NCBI GenBank assembly: GCA_029256065.1
Contig: JAQSYT010000013.1
Location: 1 to 32,211, forward strand
Direction: 5' to 3'
DNA from: Paenibacillaceae bacterium
GTDB lineage: Bacteria > Bacillota > Bacilli > Paenibacillales > NBRC-103111
DNA: 32,211 bases
Position 1 is the first letter of the stretch; every line of letters begins with the position of its first letter. The notes under the pieces are model-generated. The model searched no databases and was not told the origin of the DNA. It saw nothing but the letters and a program-made list of their open reading frames with translations. This document shows, piece by piece, positions 25,490-32,211 of the stretch. The position numbers and the translations under genes were made by a program.

Positions 25490-26119
25490 ATGATGCATAG
25501 CGTTGTGATAATCGACGATCACCCGCTTATGGCGTACGCCACAAAAGAGCTGCTGGAGCAGGAGTTGGATGTGGAGGTGGCTGCTCTGGCCCGGAATGGA
25601 GAAGAGGGTCTGGAGATCATCGCTGCAGCACAACCGGATCTGCTTCTAATGGATTATAAGCTCCCCGATATGACGGGTAAAGATGTGGCTGAGCGGATAG
25701 CCAAGTGCTGGCCGGCGGTTAAAGTGGTAATCTTCAGCTCGATTGATGTGTCTTCCGTGGTTCCCCAATTGCTTATGGCCAAGGTTGACGGCATCCTCTC
25801 CAAAGAAAACCCCCGGCATACCATCGTTCATGCCGTGTCCAGCGTGCTTGACGGCTACGCAGTCATTCCCCGGATGTCGGATTGGCAGACAGGTTTTTTG
25901 GCGAAGGAGGCGCAGGCTGATTTGGAGCTCTCCGATAATGAGGTAGCACTAATGCGCTACATTCTGGATGGCAATACCATTGAGCAAATCGCCGAACAGA
26001 TTCATATGAGCAAGCGGTCTGTAGACAACTGGATCCGCAAGATGTACGAAAAAATGGGCGTGAAGGGAAGAACCCAAGCGCTGGAGGTTTTCCTGAAAAG
26101 CAAATATTACGCCAGGTGA
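25490..26119 (+). CDS. NarL/LuxR-family response regulator (orphan)
   Basis: Receiver VVIIDDHPLMAYATKELLEQE...DLLLMDYKLPDMTGKDV...; HTH LSDNEVALMRYILDGNTIEQIAEQIHMSKRSVDNWIRKMYEKMGVKGRTQA; no kinase gene adjacent. Confidence 0.93.
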   Translation: MMHSVVIIDDHPLMAYATKELLEQELDVEVAALARNGEEGLEIIAAAQPDLLLMDYKLPDMTGKDVAERIAKCWPAVKVVIFSSIDVSSVVPQLLMAKVDGILSKENPRHTIVHAVSSVLDGYAVIPRMSDWQTGFLAKEAQADLELSDNEVALMRYILDGNTIEQIAEQIHMSKRSVDNWIRKMYEKMGVKGRTQALEVFLKSKYYAR

Positions 26120-26252
26120 GTACCCGGAGTACCTATCATACAGAACCATCTCCGCATTGTTCCACGCATGACCTTTATACGCCGAATGGCTTGTTTGCCC
26201 CCATTTTGTCCCCAAACCTGATTTTGCATCGCCGCAGCAAAAAGAAACAACA

Positions 26253-26281
26253 AAAAAAGCCTTGCTGCGCAAGGCTTTTTC
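26253..26281 (-). terminator. Terminator downstream of tRNA-Gly (bidirectional)
   Basis: aaaaagccttgc-tgc-gcaaggcttttt. Confidence 0.85.
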
Positions 26282-26285
26282 GGTA

Positions 26286-26356
26286 AGCGGGTGAAGGGAA
26301 TCGAACCCTCGCCTCAAGCTTGGGAAGCTGGCGTTCTACCATTGAACTACACCCGC
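26286..26356 (-). tRNA. tRNA-Gly, anticodon CCC
   Basis: Reverse complement gcgggtgtagttcaatggtagaacgccagcttcccaagcttgaggcgagggttcgattcccttcacccgct folds as a cloverleaf; loop TTCCCAA. CCA not encoded. Confidence 0.9.
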
Positions 26357-26566
26357 ATGAAATGGGGAACAGTTGTTATAATAGCATATTAAGGTGGAGA
26401 AATGCAACGGTTTCATTTCAAAAAAGAGGGAAAATAATTGGCAGACAGAATGTTCATATGCGCTTCGGCTACCAGCTTGCGGAAAAAATTGTTATAATGA
26501 CTCTCCAGAAGGGTAAAATCAATGAGAATTGATACATAGAAGAAACGTTCTTCAGGAGGGTTGCCT

Positions 26567-27478
26567 GTGGCCGCCAACAATCAGGAAAAAATTTATTTAC
26601 TTCCGCACACCATAGGCTATTATCAGCAGGAGCTGACCCGGCTGCTTGAATTCGAGCGGTACCGGGAAAGTATGGAGATGCTCCAATTTCTCCTGAGCTG
26701 TGATACCTCTGATTTGAAGGCAAGGGACGAATGGCAATCTTTATTAGAGTGGATGCAGACGATGATTCCGGAGCTGCATCTGCCGCCGCAGGAGGAAGGC
26801 CAGGAGCAGGACCTGACAGAGGATGAATTGTTCTATATACATATGAAGGAAAAGGCGGAGCGCGAGCCGGAGTATGTGGAAAAACTGCTGGCGGTCTTCG
26901 AACGGCCGGACTCTTGGGATAAACAGGTGCTGGCCTTGGAGCAGCTCCGTTATCTCCATCATCCCCGGCTCAGGGACGTGCTGCGCAAATGGCTGGAAAG
27001 CCAGCCGCTTCCGCCGATACTCCAGTTCCGGACGCTTCAAATTCTCAAAGCCCGGGGAGAAGCCGGCTCGATAAAAATCAGGCGGGGAGGAAAAGGGTAT
27101 ACCGTGGACATCTCTGATGTTCCTGCAGGCAGCGAGGATTATCCCCGGGCGCTGAAGGAGATTTTCCAAAGGGTGATCCGTTCTGATATAAACGGAGGGT
27201 TTCCGCTGGAGGACTTTGCCCAGGAAACATGGTCGGAATTTGTCGCATATGCCTTCGGGACTCCAGTATACATAGAGATATTGGGAGAAAAGCCGGAAGC
27301 CCGTGATGCCTGGGCGGCGGCATTTCATTATGTGCTGCTTCTGGCCGCACAGGGCAGCGCACCCATGGAAGAAATTAAGGAAGTTTACGGAATTACGGAA
27401 GCATTGGAGGCCAGGTGGGATAGGGCACTGCGGGTTTTCCGGGACTTTGCCAGAGCGGTTTTTCCTGCAATAACCTAG
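26567..27478 (+). CDS. Conserved hypothetical protein (helical/TPR-like)
   Basis: GTG start 7 nt after aggagg; about 303 aa, helix-rich N-terminal half; upstream of tig. Confidence 0.75.
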   Translation: MAANNQEKIYLLPHTIGYYQQELTRLLEFERYRESMEMLQFLLSCDTSDLKARDEWQSLLEWMQTMIPELHLPPQEEGQEQDLTEDELFYIHMKEKAEREPEYVEKLLAVFERPDSWDKQVLALEQLRYLHHPRLRDVLRKWLESQPLPPILQFRTLQILKARGEAGSIKIRRGGKGYTVDISDVPAGSEDYPRALKEIFQRVIRSDINGGFPLEDFAQETWSEFVAYAFGTPVYIEILGEKPEARDAWAAAFHYVLLLAAQGSAPMEEIKEVYGITEALEARWDRALRVFRDFARAVFPAIT

Positions 27479-27587
27479 CAACTGGTGGCTAATCCTTGAA
27501 ATCAGAGTGTTTTATGATATAATAAAATGGTTATATTGTTAGGGAAATTTGCCAAGAGGGAATTTTGTTGGAGGGGAAAAGCATATC

Positions 27588-28889
27588 ATGACAGCGAATT
27601 GGGAAAAAATAGAGAAGAACCTGGGGGTTCTTACTGTCGAAGTTGCGGCCGACCGCGTTGACGCAGCTTTGGATAAAGCATTTAAGAAAGTGGTAACCAA
27701 GGTTTCCGTGCCCGGCTTCCGTAAAGGCAAGGTACCGCGCAGCATGTTCGAGAAGCGTTTCGGCGTAGAGAGCTTGTATCAGGATGCTCTTGATATTCTT
27801 CTCCCGGAAGCATACATGGAAGCTGTTGCCGAAGCCGGCATTATCCCTGTTGACCGTCCGGAAATCGACATTCAGCAAGTGGGCAAAGGCCAAGAGCTGA
27901 AGTTCACTGCCAAAGTAACGGTTAAGCCGGAAGTTCAATTGGGCGATTACAAGGGCATCGAAGTACCGGCCCAATCAACCGAAGTGACCGAAGAAGATAT
28001 CGAGAACGAATTGAAGCAGCTTCAACAACGCCATGCTGAACTGACGGTTGTGGAAGAAGGCGCAGTAGAGAATGGCGATACCGTTGTAATCGACTTCGAA
28101 GGATTCTCCGAAGGCGTACCGTTTGATGGCGGCAAAGCCGAGAAGTATTCCTTGGAGATCGGTTCCGGCAGCTTTATCCCCGGCTTCGAAGAGCAGCTGG
28201 TGGGTCTGGCCAAGGGCGAAGAGAAGGACATTGATGTAACCTTCCCGGAGAACTACCAATCCGAAGAGCTGAAGGGCAAGCCGGTTGTGTTCAAGATCAA
28301 GCTGCATGATATCAAGCGCAAGAATCTTCCTGTGTTGGATGATGAGTTTGCTAAGGATGTCAGCGAGTTCGATACCCTGGAAGAATACAAGCAGGACATC
28401 ACGAAGCGTATTGCCGAACGCAAGGAGCAAAACGGCAAGCGTGAGCTGGAGAATGCTGTTGTAGAGAAGGCTTCTGCCGCTGCTGAAGTGGAAATCCCGG
28501 AAGCCATGATCAATGAAGAAGTAGAGCGTATGCTCAGCGACTTCGAGAACCGCCTGAAGATGCAAGGTATGACCCTGGAAATGTACTTCCAGTTCTCCGG
28601 TCAGGATGAAGCTGACTTGAAGGAGCAAATGAAGAGCGACGCTGAGAAGCGCGTGCTTCAATCTCTGGTGCTGGAAGCCATCGCTAAGGCGGAAGGCATT
28701 GAAGCCTCTGATGAAGAGGTGGAGGAAGAGCTCTCCAACCTGGCTAAGCAATACCAGCGCGAAGTGGACGAGCTGCGTGCCATCCTGACTGCCAACGGCA
28801 ACCTGGAGTCCCTGAAGAGCGATCTGGTTACCCGCAAAACCGTGCAATATTTGGTTGACAATAGCAAGACTGAAGCAACTGTAGCGTAA
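27588..28889 (+). CDS. tig: Trigger factor (ribosome-associated chaperone/PPIase)
   Basis: [63 protein letters not shown]-like [11 protein letters not shown]. Confidence 0.97.
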   Translation: MTANWEKIEKNLGVLTVEVAADRVDAALDKAFKKVVTKVSVPGFRKGKVPRSMFEKRFGVESLYQDALDILLPEAYMEAVAEAGIIPVDRPEIDIQQVGKGQELKFTAKVTVKPEVQLGDYKGIEVPAQSTEVTEEDIENELKQLQQRHAELTVVEEGAVENGDTVVIDFEGFSEGVPFDGGKAEKYSLEIGSGSFIPGFEEQLVGLAKGEEKDIDVTFPENYQSEELKGKPVVFKIKLHDIKRKNLPVLDDEFAKDVSEFDTLEEYKQDITKRIAERKEQNGKRELENAVVEKASAAAEVEIPEAMINEEVERMLSDFENRLKMQGMTLEMYFQFSGQDEADLKEQMKSDAEKRVLQSLVLEAIAKAEGIEASDEEVEEELSNLAKQYQREVDELRAILTANGNLESLKSDLVTRKTVQYLVDNSKTEATVA

Positions 28890-28908
28890 ACTAAAACTAA
28901 GCAGCAGC

Positions 28909-28936
28909 AAGGCACGTTTCCATACGTGCCTTTTTG
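28909..28936 (+). terminator. Terminator after tig
   Basis: aaggcacgt-ttccat-acgtgcctttttg. Confidence 0.85.
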
Positions 28937-29051
28937 TTTCACTTTGTTGAAAAGGGTTTACCGTTTTCGGTTTCGAAAAAATGACATTGCTTTGCAAACA
29001 TGATACAATGGTTCAAAATAAAGGTATGTTTATGTAAAAGGGGTGGCAGAG

Positions 29052-29651
29052 ATGACGATGATACCTATGGTAGTGGAGCAGGAAGCCCGCGGCGAAAGAT
29101 CCTACGATATTTACTCCCGTCTGTTGAAGGACCGTATTATATTCCTTGGCAGCGAGATTGACGATGACGTGGCCAATACCGTGATTGCCCAGCTTTTGTT
29201 TCTGAATGCCCAGGACCCCGATAAGGATATTTTTATGTACATCAACTCTCCCGGCGGTTCCGTGACGGCTGGAATGGGAATATATGATACCATGCAGTTC
29301 ATTAAGAATGATGTTTCCACCATCTGTCTTGGCATGGCTGCCAGCATGGGATCACTGTTGCTCACTGGCGGAGCCAAGGGGAAACGGTTTGCGCTGCCAA
29401 ACAGCGAGGTAATGATTCATCAGCCGTTGGGTGGTATCCGCGGGCAAGCATCCGATATGAAGATTCATGCGGATTGGATTCTGCGCACCAAGAAAAACCT
29501 TAATGATATTTATGTGACACACACTGGCCAGCCCTACGAAAAGATTGAAAAGGATACGGACAGGGATAATTTCATGAGCGCCGAAGAAGCTAAGGCATAC
29601 GGGCTTATCGACGACGTGATTACCCGGACCGATATGAAGGTAGGCGTGTAA
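29052..29651 (+). CDS. clpP: ATP-dependent Clp protease proteolytic subunit
   Basis: [36 protein letters not shown]...[15 protein letters not shown]-type Ser motif, [12 protein letters not shown] His motif; start 29043/29052/29058 uncertain. Confidence 0.97.
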   Translation: MTMIPMVVEQEARGERSYDIYSRLLKDRIIFLGSEIDDDVANTVIAQLLFLNAQDPDKDIFMYINSPGGSVTAGMGIYDTMQFIKNDVSTICLGMAASMGSLLLTGGAKGKRFALPNSEVMIHQPLGGIRGQASDMKIHADWILRTKKNLNDIYVTHTGQPYEKIEKDTDRDNFMSAEEAKAYGLIDDVITRTDMKVGV

Positions 29652-29706
29652 GCCGGATCACTAAAGCCTGTCAAACTCTCTCGAACCGTAAAGGAGGAGG
29701 AATGGA

Positions 29707-30984
29707 ATGTTTAAGTTTAATGATGAAAAGGGTCAGTTGAAGTGCTCCTTCTGCGGCAAGTCTCAAGACCAGGTACGCAAGCTGGTAGCCGGTCCGGGCG
29801 TCTATATATGTGACGAATGTATTGAGCTGTGCACCGAGATTGTAGAGGAAGAGCTGGGCCATGAGGAAGAACTGGATCTGAAGGACGTTCCGAAGCCCAA
29901 GGATATCCGCGGGATTCTGGACCAATACGTGATTGGCCAGGAGCAGGCGAAAAAATCCATGTCTGTAGCGGTCTACAATCACTACAAGCGGATTAACTCC
30001 CAGAACAAGCTGGAGGATGTGGAGCTTCAGAAGAGCAATATTCTGATGCTCGGGCCTACAGGCAGCGGCAAAACCCTGCTGGCTCAAACCTTGGCCAAAA
30101 TTCTGAATGTCCCCTTTGCCATTGCCGACGCCACTTCCCTTACGGAAGCGGGCTACGTGGGCGAGGATGTGGAGAATATCCTGCTGAAGCTGATCCAAGC
30201 TGCAGACTATGATGTGGAAAAAGCCGAACGCGGCATTATCTACATTGATGAAATTGATAAGGTTGCCCGCAAATCCGAGAACCCGTCCATTACCCGCGAC
30301 GTATCCGGTGAAGGCGTGCAGCAGGCATTGCTGAAGATCCTGGAAGGTACTGTTGCCTCTGTTCCGCCCCAAGGCGGCCGGAAGCACCCACACCAGGAGT
30401 TCATCCAAATCGACACCACCAACATTCTGTTTATTGTAGGCGGGGCCTTCGACGGACTGGAATCCATCATTAAACGCCGGATCGGCAAGAAGGTTATCGG
30501 CTTCGGAACTGACGGACACAAGGTGGACCTGAAGCCAGGTGAATACCTGTCCATGGTTCTTCCGGAGGATCTCCTGAAGTTCGGCCTGATTCCCGAGTTT
30601 GTAGGCCGTCTGCCGGTTATCTCCACGCTGGAGCCGCTGGATGAGCCTGCACTGGTACGGATCCTGACTGAGCCGAAGAATGCTTTGGTGAAGCAATACC
30701 AGAAGATGCTGGAGATGGATAACGTAGCATTGAACTTCGAAGCTGATGCTTTGGATGCCATTGCCAAGGAAGCCATCAAACGCAACACCGGCGCCCGCGG
30801 CCTGCGCTCCATCATCGAAGGCATTATGCTGGATGTGATGTTCGAGGTTCCTTCCCGCACAGATGTGGCCAGCTGCACCGTGACCAAGGAAGTGGTCCAG
30901 CAGAAGATTGTGCCGGAGCTGGTTACCAAGGACAAGGACAACAACGATAAGAAGTCCTCTAAGAAGAAGGAAGAGAGCGCGTAG
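29707..30984 (+). CDS. clpX: ATP-dependent Clp protease ATP-binding subunit ClpX
   Basis: N-terminal zinc-binding domain [30 protein letters not shown]; Walker [23 protein letters not shown]. Confidence 0.98.
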   Translation: MFKFNDEKGQLKCSFCGKSQDQVRKLVAGPGVYICDECIELCTEIVEEELGHEEELDLKDVPKPKDIRGILDQYVIGQEQAKKSMSVAVYNHYKRINSQNKLEDVELQKSNILMLGPTGSGKTLLAQTLAKILNVPFAIADATSLTEAGYVGEDVENILLKLIQAADYDVEKAERGIIYIDEIDKVARKSENPSITRDVSGEGVQQALLKILEGTVASVPPQGGRKHPHQEFIQIDTTNILFIVGGAFDGLESIIKRRIGKKVIGFGTDGHKVDLKPGEYLSMVLPEDLLKFGLIPEFVGRLPVISTLEPLDEPALVRILTEPKNALVKQYQKMLEMDNVALNFEADALDAIAKEAIKRNTGARGLRSIIEGIMLDVMFEVPSRTDVASCTVTKEVVQQKIVPELVTKDKDNNDKKSSKKKEESA

Positions 30985-31047
30985 GGTTTGGCTGATACCC
31001 TCTAACGGGTTGTCAGACACGCCCTAAGGGATACGCGGTTTTGGCAT

Positions 31048-31103
31048 AAGCTTCCGTCTCCCGGTCAAGGTGCAGCAGCACCCGGGAGACGGAAGCTTTT
31101 TCA
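31048..31103 (+). terminator. Strong terminator between clpX and ispG
   Basis: Perfect 17-bp arms aagcttccgtctcccgg / ccgggagacggaagctt followed by ttttt. Confidence 0.85.
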
Positions 31104-31121
31104 TTAAGTCTTCAAGAGAGA

Positions 31122-31346
31122 ACCGTGTTATTCCAGACCTAGGGTGTGTCTGGAAACTCCGAGGGGAGCATATTTTGGCGAATTTTCGTTCCAGGCAAGG
31201 CACTTTTGCGCAGGCGTACCGGAGGGTACGTCAAGCGAAAGTAACGATAGCTCGGGACGAAAAGGCGGTGAAAGATGTTTGCCTGCGCCAAATTCGAGGC
31301 TTCCATACCATCATCCGGCTGCGCAGGGACCATGTTATTCCAGATC
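31122..31346. repeat. Hairpin-rich element flanked by 18-bp imperfect direct repeats (MITE/structured-RNA-like)
   Basis: accgtgttattccagacc (31122) and accatgttattccagatc (31329) bracket nested complementary arms ttttcgttcc/gggacgaaaa, acttttgc/gcgaaagt, cgtacc-ggag-ggtacg. Confidence 0.6.
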
Positions 31347-31364
31347 AGAATGGGAGGATTCCAT

Positions 31365-32211
31365 ATGTTTCATCGTACCCAAACCGTTCCGGTTCGTGTG
31401 GGCAATGTGACCATTGGCGGCAGCAATGAAGTGGTGGTACAGAGCATGTGCACCACCAAAACGGCGGATGTGGAGGCAACTGTGGCCGAGATTCTCCGGT
31501 TGGAGGAAGCGGGCTGCCAGATTGTGCGGGTTACCGTCAACAATAAGGAGGCTGCGGAAGCCATCGCCGCCATCAAAAAACGGATACATATTCCGCTTGT
31601 GGCCGATATCCATTTTGATTACCGCCTTGCGCTGCTGGCCATCGAAAACGGGGTGGACAAGATCCGGATTAACCCCGGCAATATCGGCAAACGGGAAAAG
31701 GTGGAGGCCGTGGTTAAGGCCTGCAAGGAACGGGGCATCCCCATTCGTATCGGCGTAAATGCGGGGTCTTTGGAGCGTCACCTTCTGGATAAATACGGCT
31801 ACCCTACGGCAGATGCCATGGTGGAAAGCGCTCTTTACCATATCGGTATTCTGGAGGAACTGGATTTCCGGGATATTATCGTCTCCCTGAAGGCCTCGGA
31901 TGTGCCTATGGCCATTGAGGCCTACCGGAAGGCTGCCGCGGCATTCTCTTACCCGCTGCATCTGGGCATTACGGAATCCGGCACCCTCTATTCCGGCACC
32001 ATCAAGAGCTCTGCGGGCATCGGTGCGCTGCTTTCCTTGGGGCTGGGCAATACTGTACGGATTTCCTTAAGCGCCGATCCGGTGGAGGAGATCAAGGTTG
32101 CCCGGGAGCTGTTGAAGGTATTCGGTCTGATCGCCGATGCGCCAACCCTTATTTCCTGCCCCACCTGCGGACGCCTGGACATTGACCTGTTCAAGGTAGC
32201 CAATGAGGTGG
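31365..32211 (+). CDS. ispG: (E)-4-hydroxy-3-methylbut-2-enyl-diphosphate synthase (3' truncated by window)
   Basis: [60 protein letters not shown]...[14 protein letters not shown]...[11 protein letters not shown]...CPTCGR; ggagg RBS at 31353. Absent from the ORF track because no stop lies in the window. Confidence 0.96.
   Translation, partial: MFHRTQTVPVRVGNVTIGGSNEVVVQSMCTTKTADVEATVAEILRLEEAGCQIVRVTVNNKEAAEAIAAIKKRIHIPLVADIHFDYRLALLAIENGVDKIRINPGNIGKREKVEAVVKACKERGIPIRIGVNAGSLERHLLDKYGYPTADAMVESALYHIGILEELDFRDIIVSLKASDVPMAIEAYRKAAAAFSYPLHLGITESGTLYSGTIKSSAGIGALLSLGLGNTVRISLSADPVEEIKVARELLKVFGLIADAPTLISCPTCGRLDIDLFKVANEV

Noticed and set aside
26286-26356. Reading the tRNA anticodon as UCC
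   Set aside because: Would put C at position 37 and break the stem; the loop TTCCCAA with purine 37 fits CCC.
27549-27587. N-terminal extension of trigger factor to TTG 27549
   Set aside because: Canonical [11 protein letters not shown] start at ATG 27588 is preceded by a gaggggaaaa RBS.
27975-28997. 340-aa minus-strand ORF
   Set aside because: Antisense to trigger factor, a highly conserved gene.
29671-31020. 449-aa minus-strand ORF
   Set aside because: Antisense to clpX.
31070-31429. 119-aa + strand ORF upstream of ispG
   Set aside because: Runs from within the terminator hairpin through the structured repeat element into ispG in another frame; repeated VIPD motif comes from the flanking direct repeats.

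Overview
The window looks like chromosomal DNA from a spore-forming, Paenibacillus-like Firmicute (genus is inference). Main contents in order: a heterodimeric ABC exporter pair (first gene truncated); a minus-strand metallophosphoesterase; a carbohydrate-utilisation cluster (LplA-like binding protein, two permeases, membrane-anchored AraC regulator, GH35 beta-galactosidase, heparinase II/III-like lyase, DeoR regulator, EamA transporter); a heptad-repeat coiled-coil protein and a pentapeptide-repeat protein; gerQ and cwlJ; ctaB (heme O synthase); an AEC transporter; a mini-TOPRIM protein; a GH28 glycosidase; an agr-like cassette; an orphan NarL/LuxR response regulator; tRNA-Gly(CCC); a conserved hypothetical gene; and tig-clpP-clpX-ispG (ispG truncated by the window end). 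The most interesting locus is 23674-25310. It is a compact four-gene agr-like cassette: an AgrC-like membrane protein with no kinase domain, AgrB with the H-x6-C active-site spacing, an unannotated 40-aa AgrD-like peptide with no cysteine, and a stand-alone LytTR protein with no receiver domain. I read it as a possible kinase-independent peptide-signalling system, a hybrid of Agr and a LytTR regulatory system. Three structured intergenic elements also stand out. Two (3058-3240 and 14723-14897) have unrelated sequences but the same geometry: two forward and two inverted motifs about 50 bp apart around an exact dyad. The third (31122-31346) is a hairpin-rich, direct-repeat-flanked element upstream of ispG. 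Everything is from reading the sequence; no database search was run.
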